Shown here piece after piece: positions 1-8,181 of a DNA stretch of 64,000 nt; positions within the stretch are counted from its first letter, which is position 1; every line of letters begins with the position of its first letter. A program made the position numbers and the translations under genes. A model generated the notes under the pieces. That model saw nothing but the letters and a program-made list of their open reading frames with translations, ran no database searches and was not told the DNA's origin. Origin of the DNA: Micropruina glycogenica (GTDB lineage: Bacteria; Actinomycetota; Actinomycetes; Propionibacteriales; Propionibacteriaceae); NCBI RefSeq assembly GCF_039524395.1, contig NZ_BAAAGO010000004.1, one strand, 5' to 3'.

Positions 1-168
1 CCGACCCGTCTTACCTGGCCGGTCCAGGTAGTAGTACGGCTCGATCAGATCGATCCACACCTGCCACGGGATCGTGGCCTCCATCTGCTCCAAGAACTGC
101 TCACGCTTGGAAACCCGCCGACGATTGCCATACTCGACATCGGCGAAAGAAGGCTGCTCGCTGTCCAT
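1..168 (-). mobile_element. IS5-family transposase, N-terminal part (runs off the window)
   Basis: The first 56 codons of a DDE transposase are present; the rest lies beyond the window's left edge. The N-terminus carries FADVEYGNRRRVSKREQF, followed by an IPW and an IEPYY segment. These align well with the opening of IS5 InsH (FADSEF..KRRQTRKE, LPW, IEPFY), so the assignment to the IS5 group is firm. The ATG at 168 begins exactly where family homology begins. What is visible is in frame and has no stop, so the element may be intact. Its transposition partner end cannot be seen, and no target-site duplication can be tested. Confidence 0.85.
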
Positions 169-416
169 ACCCCAACAATTTCGCGTCCCAACAGCCGAAG
201 CCAGCCACCGAACCGCACACCACAAAAATCAGCGCATCCCTAGGGTTTGCTGATCATTCGACCCGGTCGCCGGATTGGTCGAAGTGTGTCGCGGCCTGTT
301 GGTAGCCGTCGATGATTTGTCCGGTCTAGGGTGCGAACACAGAGTTGCTCGGGCACGGGGGCCCGTCCAGCGGTGGGCGGGGCGTACGCAACCCGGGCAC
401 AGACTTGAGGAGACCT
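169..416. other. Probable IS end and mtlA promoter region
   Basis: This gap holds no gene. A dyad ATCAGC (228-233) / GCTGAT (249-254) surrounds CCCTAGGG at 238-245. It lies about 60-90 bp upstream of the transposase start and could mark the outer end of the insertion sequence, but only one end is visible. A TAGGGT hexamer at 327-332 is a plausible -10 box for the mannitol operon and would give a leader of about 75 nt. No convincing -35 hexamer is seen. A GAGGAG ribosome-binding site sits just before the ATG at 417. Confidence 0.4.
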
Positions 417-2534
417 ATGTCTACCCCCACCGCGGCGCCGAAGTCTTCGGCCCGCATTCATGTGCAGAAGTTCGGCACGTTCCTTTCGGGCATGATCATG
501 CCCAACATTCCTGCCCTGATCGCATGGGGCATTCTCACCATGTTCTTCATTCCCAAGGGCTTCACCCCGAACGAAGCCGTCGCGACCGTCGTCGGTCCGA
601 TGATCCACTACCTGCTGCCGATCATCATCGCCTACACCGGCGGGCACATGGTCTACGGACTGCGCGGCGCCGTGGTGGCCTCCATCGGCGTGATGGGTGC
701 GATCGCCGGCTCGGACTACCTGATCGCGCAAGAGAACGCGCGGCTGCTCGAGGCGTGGCTCGCCACGGGCAAGGCGGAGGCCGACTTCTCCGAACTCGGC
801 CAGGTGCACATGTTCATCGGTGCGATGGTCATGGCCCCGCTGTCGGCCTATTCGATGCGCTGGCTCGACAAGCTGTGGGAGAACAAGATCAAGGCCGGGC
901 TGGAAATGCTGGTCAACATGTTCTCGGCCGGAATCTGGGGCTTCGTACTGCTGATCATCGGCTTCTACCCGATCGCCTGGCTGGTCAACGGCCTGATGTC
1001 GATCCTGAGTTCGGCCGTCAACTGGCTGGTCGCGAACAACCTGCTGCCGCTGACTAGCATCATCATCGAGCCGGCCAAGGTGCTCTTCCTGAACAACGCG
1101 ATCAACCATGGCGTGCTGACCCCGCTCGGGTTGGCGCAGGCGGGCGATGCCGCGTACAACAACCGGTCCATCCTGTTCCTGCTGGAGGCGAACCCCGGGC
1201 CGGGCCTCGGGTTGCTGCTCGCCTTCGCCCTGGTCGGAATCGGTGCCGCCAAGGCATCGGCTCCGGGCGCTGCCTTCATCCAGTTCGTTGGCGGTATTCA
1301 CGAGGTGTACTTCCCGTACGCGCTGATGAAGCCCGCGCTGATTCTGGCCCTGATCGGTGGCGGTATGACCGGTGTCACCACGAACATGCTGCTCGGTGGT
1401 GCGTTGCGAGCACCTGCCGCTCCCGGCAGCATCCTGGCCGTCCTCGCGCAGACCGCGCCGGGGGCCTACTTCGCGGTCATCTTGTCGGTGGTGCTCTCGG
1501 CCACGGTGACGTTCCTGATCGCGGCGGCGATCCTGCGCGCGTCTCGCAAGACCGATCTGGCCGCAGAGGCCGCAGGCGAGGATCGTTTCGCCAGCGCCGT
1601 GAGCCAGACCGAAGCCAACAAGGGCAAGTCGTCCGACGCGCTGTCCGGGCTCCTCGCCGGCGGCGGCGCGGCTCACAGCGGCCCCATCAAGTCGATCGTC
1701 TTCGCCTGCGACGCGGGCATGGGCTCGTCCGCGATGGGTGCCTCGGTGCTGCGCAAGAAGATCCAGGCCGCCGGGTTCGGCGACGTGACGGTGGTCAACA
1801 AGGCGATCGCGAGCCTCGACGATGCATTCGACGTGGTGGTCTCGCACGAAGACCTGATCGCGCGCGCGACGCAGCGGACCCCGTCCGCCGTGCACGTGGC
1901 GGTGGACAACTTCATGTCCTCACCCCGTTACGACGAGGTCGTCGACATGGTCCGCCGGACGAACTCGGAGGCCGCTGCCGAAGCGCCCGCGCCGGAGGCT
2001 CCGGCGCCCGTGCCCGCCGCCACCGCCGCCCCCGAAGCCGCTCCGACGGCCGGTGCCGTCCCTGCGGCGGTGGCCGTCGCCGACCACGCCGACGAAGCGT
2101 CCGACTCGGTGCTGAAGCTCAGTTCGATCGTGCTCGACGGCACGGCCGGTGACAAGGACGGTGCCATCAAAGAGGCGGGCGACCTGCTGGTGGCCTCGGG
2201 CAACGTCGATGCGGGTTACGTCGATTCGATGTACGAGCGCGAGAAGTCGGTCTCGACCTACATGGGCAACCTGCTGGCGATTCCGCACGGCACCAACGAG
2301 GCCAAGTCGATGATCTTGAGCTCGTCGATCTCGGTGGTGCGTTACCCGAACGGCATCGACTGGAACGGCAACCCGGTCAAGTTCGTGATCGGCATCGCCG
2401 GCGCGGGCAACGACCACCTCGAGTTGCTGGGCAAGATCGCCGAGGTGTTCCTCGACGAGTCGAAGATCGCCGAACTCGAAGCGGCCACCGACGCCCAGCA
2501 GATCAAGGACGCCTTCGGAAAGGTGAACGGCTGA
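417..2534 (+). CDS. mtlA: PTS mannitol transporter, EIICBA fusion
   Basis: This 705-residue membrane permease imports mannitol and phosphorylates it to mannitol-1-phosphate. The domain order is EIIC (about residues 1-380, hydrophobic, with FGTFLSGMIMPNIPALIAWG near the start), EIIB (about 425-520) and EIIA (about 560-705). Phospho-acceptors are visible: Cys431 in IVFACDAGMGSSAMG and His624 in LLAIPHGTNEAK. An Ala/Pro-rich linker joins B and A. The ATG at 417 was chosen because it follows GAGGAG by about 6 nt and starts the conserved N-terminus; the frame stays open upstream. The stop is 1 nt before mtlD, so the two are one operon. A second EIIA gene follows at 3843. Confidence 0.95.
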   Translation: MSTPTAAPKSSARIHVQKFGTFLSGMIMPNIPALIAWGILTMFFIPKGFTPNEAVATVVGPMIHYLLPIIIAYTGGHMVYGLRGAVVASIGVMGAIAGSDYLIAQENARLLEAWLATGKAEADFSELGQVHMFIGAMVMAPLSAYSMRWLDKLWENKIKAGLEMLVNMFSAGIWGFVLLIIGFYPIAWLVNGLMSILSSAVNWLVANNLLPLTSIIIEPAKVLFLNNAINHGVLTPLGLAQAGDAAYNNRSILFLLEANPGPGLGLLLAFALVGIGAAKASAPGAAFIQFVGGIHEVYFPYALMKPALILALIGGGMTGVTTNMLLGGALRAPAAPGSILAVLAQTAPGAYFAVILSVVLSATVTFLIAAAILRASRKTDLAAEAAGEDRFASAVSQTEANKGKSSDALSGLLAGGGAAHSGPIKSIVFACDAGMGSSAMGASVLRKKIQAAGFGDVTVVNKAIASLDDAFDVVVSHEDLIARATQRTPSAVHVAVDNFMSSPRYDEVVDMVRRTNSEAAAEAPAPEAPAPVPAATAAPEAAPTAGAVPAAVAVADHADEASDSVLKLSSIVLDGTAGDKDGAIKEAGDLLVASGNVDAGYVDSMYEREKSVSTYMGNLLAIPHGTNEAKSMILSSSISVVRYPNGIDWNGNPVKFVIGIAGAGNDHLELLGKIAEVFLDESKIAELEAATDAQQIKDAFGKVNG

Positions 2535-2535
2535 C

Positions 2536-3675
2536 ATGAAAGCGGTCCACTTCGGCGCGGGAAACATCGGTCGCGGGTTCGTCGGCCTGCTGCTCAGCAA
2601 CGCCGGCTACGAACTGGTCTTCGCAGACGTCGCCGACGCGCTGATCGAGGCGCTGGCGAACTCCGATTCGTACGCCGTGCACGAGGTGGGTGATGACCCG
2701 CGCACCACCGTGGTGCGCGGGTACTCCGCTCTCAACTCGGCCAAGCAGGCTGAGGAGTTGACCGCCGCGATCGCCTCGGCCGACATCGTCACCACAGCTG
2801 TCGGAGCTCACATTCTGAAGTTCGTGGCCCCGGCCATCGCGGCGGGTATCGCGGCCCGTCCGACCGGGTCACCCAAGTTGGCGGTGATGGCCTGTGAGAA
2901 CGCCATCAACGGCACCGACATTCTGAAGGGCGAGGTCGAGGCGGCCTACGCCGGTGACGATCTGGCCGACCGGGCGTTGTTCGCCAACACCGCGGTCGAC
3001 CGCATCGTGCCGGCCCAAGACCCGAACGCGGGGCTCGACGTCACGGTCGAGAACTACTTCGAGTGGGCCATCGAGACGCCGCCGTTCGAGGGCAACGTGC
3101 CCGAGATCGACGGCGTCACCTGGGTGGACGACCTGGAGCCCTACATCGAACGCAAGTTGTTCACGGTGAACACCGGCCACGCCACCGCGGCCTGGTTCGG
3201 CTACGCCGCTGGCATCGAGAAGATCTCGGACGCGCTCGCTGACGCCGACGTGACCGCCAAGGTCGCCGACGCATTGGCCGACACCAAGTCGTTGATCGTC
3301 GCCAAGCACGGCGTCGACGATGCGGTGCAGACCGCCTACGTGAGCAAGATCCTCAAGCGGTTCGCCAACCCGAGCCTGCCCGACACCACCCTGCGGGTGG
3401 GTCGTGGGCCGCTGCGCAAGCTGAGCCGGCATGACAGGTTCATTTCGCCGGCGTCGCAGTTGGCTGAGCGGGGCATGCCCTACAACGGACTGCTGGCGGC
3501 GATCGGCGCGGGTCTCGGTTTCGACAATGCTGACGACCCCGAAGCCGTCGAGCTGCAACGGCTGCTGGGGGAGTTGTCACCCGAAGATGCGGTGGCGCAG
3601 ATCACCGGCCTGACCGAGGCCGACGCCCTCTACCCGGCGGTGTTGGAGGTCGTTCGCAACCACCAGCAGGGCTGA
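2536..3675 (+). CDS. mtlD: Mannitol-1-phosphate 5-dehydrogenase
   Basis: Oxidises mannitol-1-phosphate to fructose-6-phosphate with NAD+, the step after uptake by MtlA. The 379-residue protein opens with the family's HFGAGNIGRGFVG dinucleotide-binding loop (residues 5-17). It continues with the mannitol-dehydrogenase C-domain (NTGHATAAWFGY, then PLRKLSRHDRFI). The length is normal for the family. The gene begins 1 nt after the mtlA stop, which implies translational coupling. A stem-loop terminator at 3691-3720 closes the operon, so the downstream EIIA gene is probably a separate transcript. Confidence 0.95.
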   Translation: MKAVHFGAGNIGRGFVGLLLSNAGYELVFADVADALIEALANSDSYAVHEVGDDPRTTVVRGYSALNSAKQAEELTAAIASADIVTTAVGAHILKFVAPAIAAGIAARPTGSPKLAVMACENAINGTDILKGEVEAAYAGDDLADRALFANTAVDRIVPAQDPNAGLDVTVENYFEWAIETPPFEGNVPEIDGVTWVDDLEPYIERKLFTVNTGHATAAWFGYAAGIEKISDALADADVTAKVADALADTKSLIVAKHGVDDAVQTAYVSKILKRFANPSLPDTTLRVGRGPLRKLSRHDRFISPASQLAERGMPYNGLLAAIGAGLGFDNADDPEAVELQRLLGELSPEDAVAQITGLTEADALYPAVLEVVRNHQQG

Positions 3676-3690
3676 GTCACACAGCGCACG

Positions 3691-3720
3691 ACGGCGCTCC
3701 GGCTTCGTCCGGGGCGCCGT
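3691..3720 (+). terminator. Terminator hairpin after mtlD
   Basis: ACGGCGCTCCGG (3691-3702) and CCGGGGCGCCGT (3709-3720) form a 12-bp stem with one G-U pair and the loop CTTCGT. It has no U-tract, which is usual for actinobacterial terminators. It lies 16 bp after the mtlD stop. Confidence 0.7.
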
Positions 3721-3804
3721 TCGCTGCGTCTGGGCCCCCGTGGGCGCGGGCACGATATGGCCTAGTGGCGCGTGCCGGGCGCGCCGTCCGGCATGGACGG
3801 CGTG

Positions 3805-3836
3805 TTGACAGCACCCCTGCCGCCGCCACGTAGCAT
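3805..3836 (+). promoter_or_regulatory. Promoter of the stand-alone EIIA gene
   Basis: TTGACA (3805-3810) and TAGCAT (3831-3836) are candidate -35 and -10 boxes, although the 20-bp spacer is long. The -10 ends 6 nt before the GTG at 3843, so the transcript would start at or next to the start codon (leaderless). Confidence 0.5.
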
Positions 3837-3842
3837 GTGCGG

Positions 3843-4307
3843 GTGAACCAAGAAGCACAGGCAAATCAGGCCTCAAACGCGGTGCTCGCACTGAATTCGA
3901 TCGAGCTCAACGGCACCGCCACCGACAAGGCCGGCGCCATCAAAGAGGCGGGCGACCTGCTGGTCGCGTCCGGCAACGTCGACCCCAGCTACGTCGATTC
4001 GATGTACGAGCGCGAGCGCTCGGTGTCTACCTACATGGGCAACCTGCTGGCGATTCCGCACGGAACCAATGAGGCCAAGACGCTCATCAAGCAGTCGTGC
4101 ATCTCGTTGGTGCGCTACGCCAACGGCATCACCTGGAACGGCAACCCGGTGAAGTTCGTGGTCGGCATCGCCGGTGCGGGCGACGATCACCTCGACCTGC
4201 TCGGCCAGATCGCCGTGGTGTTCATGGACGAAGAGGGCATCGGAAAGCTCGAGGCGGCCACCACTGCCGAGCAGATCATGGACGTGTTCAGCGACGTCGA
4301 ACTCTGA
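3843..4307 (+). CDS. mtlF: Stand-alone mannitol PTS EIIA protein
   Basis: A soluble 154-residue EIIA that relays phosphate from HPr to an EIIB cysteine. It carries the phospho-histidine motif LLAIPHGTNEAK. By eye it is about three quarters identical to the EIIA domain fused at the C-terminus of MtlA (residues about 575-705), with no gaps and long identical DNA stretches, so it arose by duplication. GTG at 3843 is preferred over GTG at 3837 because the -10 box TAGCAT ends at 3836, which places the transcript start at about 3843. It is separated from mtlD by a terminator and has its own promoter. It may be redundant with, or supply, MtlA or another EIICB protein. Confidence 0.9.
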   Translation: MNQEAQANQASNAVLALNSIELNGTATDKAGAIKEAGDLLVASGNVDPSYVDSMYERERSVSTYMGNLLAIPHGTNEAKTLIKQSCISLVRYANGITWNGNPVKFVVGIAGAGDDHLDLLGQIAVVFMDEEGIGKLEAATTAEQIMDVFSDVEL

Positions 4308-4900
4308 GCTGTTCTCGCTCGTCGAGCTTGTCGAAACCCGGGTCTGGCCGAGCGCTCACCACGTCATCTCGGCGGACTGACGGGTGGCCTGTGACGCAGT
4401 CGCCGTCGCGGGGGAGTCTGTTGCACCTCGGCTGGTTGGCGGTGGATCAGTTCGTTGCCGCGGTGCGGGGGCGCCCTACCCTGACGTGGCTGGGTTGGCC
4501 GGGGGAGTCTGTTGCCGCGGTGCGGGGGGCACCCCGCCCTGCCCAAGCGGAGCTCGCCGGCCAGTTGCGTCTCGATGTGCCGTTTGCGTGTGTGGGCCGG
4601 CGAGCCCGCCCTACGCCCACCTACCGGGTCGGGGTGCCCCCACACCGCTTTGACCGTCGCGTCACTTTGGTCGCGGCTGAGCTCACGGTCCCGGCGAACG
4701 CCGGGATCTCACCCGTGCGCAAGTCCGCCGTCAGGCCGAGGCTGTGTCACCACGGGGTCGTCGCTTTTCGTCATCGCGGCGCGAGTTGGGGACGGTTCCG
4801 AACTCGCGCCACCGGGTCACAAAGGGCCGCGCTTTCGTCATCCCGGCTCACGCCGGGATCTCATCACGCTCACTCGACGGACCCAAATAGCCGCTCCCGC
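4308..4900. repeat. Gene-free, repeat-rich degenerate region
   Basis: No supported gene lies here. CGGGGGAGTCTGTTGC occurs at 4409-4424 and 4500-4515. GTTGCCGCGGTGCGGGGG occurs at 4454-4471 and 4511-4528. Two REP-like palindromes follow: TCCCGGCG-AA-CGCCGGGA at 4689-4706 and TCCCGGC-TCAC-GCCGGGA at 4841-4858, each followed by TCTCA. A related palindrome lies at 38046-38066 in the opposite orientation. Near 4317-4342 is a CTCGTCGAGCTTGTCGAAAC word that resembles one at 37975-37999. Open frames across this stretch have no homology that I recognise. Confidence 0.6.
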
Positions 4901-5185
4901 TCAGCCCGCCGACTCGACCTCGACCACACCATCCCCTACACCGACGGCATCGACGACCAGACCCGGCCCGACAACCTCGGCCCCCTCACCCGAACCCTGC
5001 ACCGCGCCGAAACCAGCCGCCGCCGGCAAGTCAAACAACCAGCATCCGGCATCTTCTGGTGGACCAGCCCCCACCACCAGCACTACCGCGTCACCAACCA
5101 CAGCACCGACGACCTCCACCAGTGGTCCACCGGCGAACAAGGTCTGCTCTGGAGGCGCGACGCACAACCACCGCCCAACGGGTAG
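4901..5185 (+). pseudogene. C-terminal remnant of a DUF222/HNH endonuclease gene
   Basis: The reading frame ending at the TAG at 5183-5185 shows the C-terminal HNH signature of the large actinobacterial DUF222 family. It reads CDLDHT-like (RRLDLDHTIPY), then NLGPLTR, HRAETSRRRQVKQP, GIFWWTSPHHQHYRV. The cysteine that normally precedes DLDHT and everything upstream are missing; the sequence before about 4900 is the repeat region. With only about 95 of the usual 400 or more residues, this is a truncated remnant. The promoter of the tsaE operon (TAGACT at 5183-5188) overlaps its stop codon. Confidence 0.75.
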
Positions 5186-5216
5186 ACTGGCACGGCTCCC
5201 AACGACGTTTTGGAGG
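5183..5216 (+). promoter_or_regulatory. -10 box and ribosome-binding site of the t6A operon
   Basis: TAGACT at 5183-5188 fits a -10 element, and GGAGG at 5212-5216 lies 7 nt before the ATG at 5224. The 5' leader would be about 30 nt. No clear -35 box is visible. Confidence 0.5.
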
Positions 5217-5223
5217 TTGTGTC

Positions 5224-6039
5224 ATGTCCGCCCGAACCGTGATCGCCGAGGCCGCGCTGCCCGGCGGCGCGGTGCTGCGCATCGTCGAGACCACCTCCGA
5301 CGGCTTGAATCTCACCGCTGACGTGAACGGCGACACGGTCGGTGCTCTGGTGATCGACCTCAACGGCACCACGGCCACGCTTCGCGACGTGACAGTCGAT
5401 CGCGACCACCTGGGCGAGGGCATTGGCGGCACCCTGCTGCAGTGCGCCACCGACCTGCTGGCCGCCCGTGGCGCGCACATCATCGAAGCCCACTGCCCGG
5501 CAGAACTCGGCACCTGGCTGCGTCGGCACGGTTTCACGCGCGAGGGCGAAGCCTGGCGCACTGCCGTCCCCACTCTTGTTGAGGCACCCACCGCCGAGGC
5601 CATGCGTGCCCTCGGCGAGAAGCTGGCCGCCCTGCTGGCCCCTGGCGACGTGATCATCGCCACGGGTGACCTGGGCGCCGGCAAGACCACCCTCACCCAG
5701 GGCATCGGCGCCGGTCTGGGGGTCGCCGGGCCGGTGATCTCGCCCACCTTCGTGCTGTCGCGGGTGCACCCCACCACCACCGGCGGGCCCGCGCTGGTGC
5801 ACGTGGACGCCTACCGACTCGGTAGCTTCGACGAGCTCGAAGACCTCGATCTCGAGGCGTCCCTGGCCGACTCGGTCACGCTGGTCGAGTGGGGTGGGGG
5901 CATCGCCGAGGGGCTGGCCGACGACCGGCTCGACATCGACATTCGCCGGGGTCTGGACCCCGACGACGAGACCCGGCTGGTGTTTCTGGCCGGACGCGGC
6001 CCGCGCTGGGCTGCGCGGCAACTGGAGAGCGTGCGATGA
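5224..6039 (+). CDS. tsaE: GNAT-like domain fused to TsaE ATPase
   Basis: The 271-residue protein has two parts. Residues about 5-105 look like a small GNAT acetyltransferase-type domain (VTVDRDHLGEGIGGTLLQCA, then WLRRHGFTREGEAW). Residues about 118-265 are TsaE, the P-loop ATPase needed for t6A37 tRNA modification. TsaE evidence is the Walker A GDLGAGKTT (148-156), SPTFVLSRVH, HVDAYRL and LVEWGGG. Normal TsaE is about 150 residues, so the extra N-terminal domain is a fusion. ATG 5224 follows GGAGG. The stop overlaps the tsaB start (ATGA). The catalytic competence of the GNAT part is unknown; it is short and may be non-enzymatic. Confidence 0.88.
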   Translation: MSARTVIAEAALPGGAVLRIVETTSDGLNLTADVNGDTVGALVIDLNGTTATLRDVTVDRDHLGEGIGGTLLQCATDLLAARGAHIIEAHCPAELGTWLRRHGFTREGEAWRTAVPTLVEAPTAEAMRALGEKLAALLAPGDVIIATGDLGAGKTTLTQGIGAGLGVAGPVISPTFVLSRVHPTTTGGPALVHVDAYRLGSFDELEDLDLEASLADSVTLVEWGGGIAEGLADDRLDIDIRRGLDPDDETRLVFLAGRGPRWAARQLESVR

Positions 6040-6671
6040 GCCTGACCCTCGCGATCGACACTTCCACCGACGTGCGCGTCGGCCTGGCCGCCGATGGGAC
6101 CGTGCTGGCGTCGAGTGCCGTCACCGATCCGCGCGCTCACGCCGAGCAACTAATGCCGTTGATCGAGCGGACGCTGGCCGACGCCGACCGGCGACTGGCC
6201 GACGTCACCCAGATCGTGGTCGGCGTGGGCCCGGGCCCCTTTACCGGCCTGCGGGTCGGTGTGGTCACCGCCCATACCCTCGGCTTCGTGTTGGGCGTGC
6301 CGGTACGCGGAGTCTGTTCCCTCGACGCCGGTGCCGCGGGCCACGAGGCAGCAGGGGAGTTCGTCGTGGTATCGGACGCCCGCCGCCGCGAGGTCTACTG
6401 GGCCCGCTACGCCGCAGACGGCCATCGACTCGCCGGCCCGTTCGTCACCCCCGCGAGCGAGTTGCCCGACCTGCCGGTCACCGGCCCGGGTGCGGCCCTG
6501 GCCGGGGGTGAGTCGACGCCCCTGGACGGCGGGTTGCTCGCCCTCTCCGGCCCCGAACTGCCCGATATGGGTCTGTCGCCGCTGTACCTGCGCAGACCGG
6601 ACGCGGAGGTGCCCACCACCCGTAAGTCGACGCTGCTGCAGCCGCGGCTGGCGCCGGGCCTGGCGCGATGA
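6036..6671 (+). CDS. tsaB: t6A biosynthesis subunit TsaB
   Basis: A 211-residue ASKHA-fold protein that pairs with TsaD to transfer threonylcarbamoyl to A37 of ANN-decoding tRNAs. The family opening LTLAIDTSTDVRVGLA is followed by HAEQLMPLIERTL and the signature VGVGPGPFTGLRVGV (about residues 66-80). A DARRREVYWARY segment comes later. It starts inside the tsaE stop codon and overlaps rimI by four bases, so tsaE-tsaB-rimI-tsaD form one coupled operon, the usual order in actinobacteria. Confidence 0.93.
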   Translation: MSLTLAIDTSTDVRVGLAADGTVLASSAVTDPRAHAEQLMPLIERTLADADRRLADVTQIVVGVGPGPFTGLRVGVVTAHTLGFVLGVPVRGVCSLDAGAAGHEAAGEFVVVSDARRREVYWARYAADGHRLAGPFVTPASELPDLPVTGPGAALAGGESTPLDGGLLALSGPELPDMGLSPLYLRRPDAEVPTTRKSTLLQPRLAPGLAR

Positions 6672-7141
6672 ACCCCACCGTGCTGATCGACCGCGCGACC
6701 GAGGCCGACCTGCCCGCGATCCTCGCCCTGGAAGAGACCGGGTTCTCGGCTTCGTCGCGCTGGGTGGCGGCGTCGTGGAGTCCCGAGTTGAGCGGCGCCG
6801 ACCATCTGGTCTCGGCGGCACGTGCCCCCGACGGAGTCGTTCTCGGTGTGGCGGCCTTTCAGCAGATCGCCGAGGTGGCCGACCTGAATCGGGTGGTGGT
6901 CGCCGCTAGTGCGCGGGGGCAGGGGCTGGGCCGCGCCCTGGTCGCAGAGGGGCTGGCCTGGGCCGCCGAGCGTGGCGCCGAGCGGATGCTGCTCGAGGTC
7001 GAGTGGGCCAACGAGCCGGCACTGGCGTTGTACCGCGGGCTGGGCTTCGTGGTGATCAGCCATCGGGTGAACTACTACGGCACCAATCGCGACGCATTGG
7101 TCATGCAGCGCGAACTGGTGCGGGGGGAGGCGATCGCATGA
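6668..7141 (+). CDS. rimI: Ribosomal protein S18-alanine N-acetyltransferase
   Basis: A 157-residue GNAT acetyltransferase placed between tsaB and tsaD, the standard position of rimI. It has the acetyl-CoA binding motif ARGQGLGRALVAEGL (around residues 83-97), then EVEWANEPALALYRGLGF and a YYGTNRDALVM end, which match RimI. The expected role is acetylation of the N-terminal alanine of S18; in actinobacteria RimI may have other substrates. It overlaps tsaB by ATGA, and the tsaD start lies inside its end. Confidence 0.88.
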   Translation: MNPTVLIDRATEADLPAILALEETGFSASSRWVAASWSPELSGADHLVSAARAPDGVVLGVAAFQQIAEVADLNRVVVAASARGQGLGRALVAEGLAWAAERGAERMLLEVEWANEPALALYRGLGFVVISHRVNYYGTNRDALVMQRELVRGEAIA

Positions 7142-8181
7142 GCGCTCCGCTGGTGTTGGGTATCGAGTCGTCGTGCGACGAAACCGGGGTGGGCATCGTC
7201 CGGGGTCACGAGTTGCTGGCCAACGAGGTGGCCTCATCGGTCGAGCAGCACGTGCGGTACGGCGGCGTGGTGCCCGAGATCGCGTCCCGAGCGCACCTCG
7301 AAGCCATGCGGCCGGCCCTCGAACGCGCCCTCGCCACCGCAGATGTCGACCTGACCGAGGTGGATGGCATCGCCGTCACCGCCGGGCCCGGCCTGATGGG
7401 GGCCCTCGTGGTGGGGCTGGCGTCGGCGAAAGCCCTGGCCGCGAGCCTGAACAAGCCCCTGTACGGGTTGAACCACCTGGTCGGCCACGTGGCGGTCGAC
7501 CTGCTCGACCATGGCCCGCTGCCGCAGCCGTGCGCCGCGTTGCTGGTGTCGGGCGGGCACACCTCGCTGCTGCTGGTGAACGACATCACGGGCGACATCA
7601 CCGAACTCGGTTCGACCATCGACGACGCGGCCGGCGAGGCCTACGACAAGGTGGCCCGGCTGCTGGGGCTGGCCTACCCGGGCGGGCCGGTGATCGACAA
7701 GGCGGCCGCCGACGGCAACCCGAAGGCGATCGCCTTTCCGCGCGGGCTCACCGCACAGAAAGACCTGGTCAAGCGCCGGTTCGACTACTCGTTCTCGGGG
7801 CTCAAGACGTCGGTCTCACGGTGGGTCGAGACCCGGCGCCGCGATGGTGAAGACGTGCCGATCAACGACGTGGCCGCGTCGTTTCAAGAGGCCGTCTGCG
7901 ACGTGCTCACCGCCAAGGCCGTGGACGCCTGCGAGCACCTCGGCGTGAGCGACCTGCTGATCGGCGGGGGAGTGGCCGCCAACTCGCGGCTGCGCTCGCT
8001 GCTGGAGGAGCGCACGGCCGCCCGCGGCATCACGCTGCGCCGGCCGCGTCCGGGGCTGTGCACCGACAACGGCGCCATGATGGCCGTGCTGGGCGCAGAG
8101 GTGATCGAGCGCGGGCTGCGGCCGTCTTCGCTCGACATCGGGGCCAACTCGGGCCTGCCGGTGTCGACGGTGCTGGTCTGA
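7138..8181 (+). CDS. tsaD: tRNA N6-adenosine threonylcarbamoyltransferase TsaD
   Basis: The catalytic subunit of the t6A complex, 347 residues and family-typical in length. It has the ASKHA signature LGIESSCDETGVGIV at the N-terminus. Metal-binding histidines lie at 113 and 117 in NHLVGHVAVD. SGGHTSLL, GEAYDKVARLLGL, FSGLKTSV and GGVAANSRLR follow. The ATG overlaps the rimI 3' end. Its TGA shares one base with the next start (TGATG), so the Nudix gene is translationally coupled. Confidence 0.95.
   Translation: MSAPLVLGIESSCDETGVGIVRGHELLANEVASSVEQHVRYGGVVPEIASRAHLEAMRPALERALATADVDLTEVDGIAVTAGPGLMGALVVGLASAKALAASLNKPLYGLNHLVGHVAVDLLDHGPLPQPCAALLVSGGHTSLLLVNDITGDITELGSTIDDAAGEAYDKVARLLGLAYPGGPVIDKAAADGNPKAIAFPRGLTAQKDLVKRRFDYSFSGLKTSVSRWVETRRRDGEDVPINDVAASFQEAVCDVLTAKAVDACEHLGVSDLLIGGGVAANSRLRSLLEERTAARGITLRRPRPGLCTDNGAMMAVLGAEVIERGLRPSSLDIGANSGLPVSTVLV

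Noticed and set aside
240..1895. 551-codon open frame opposite mtlA
   Set aside because: It is antisense to a clear EIICBA gene, has Arg/Asp/His-rich composition typical of a GC-rich shadow frame, and shows no domain.
4097..4900. Continuous open frame upstream of the HNH remnant
   Set aside because: Its first part reads through the EIIA gene in another frame and the repeat region; only the last roughly 95 codons have family similarity.
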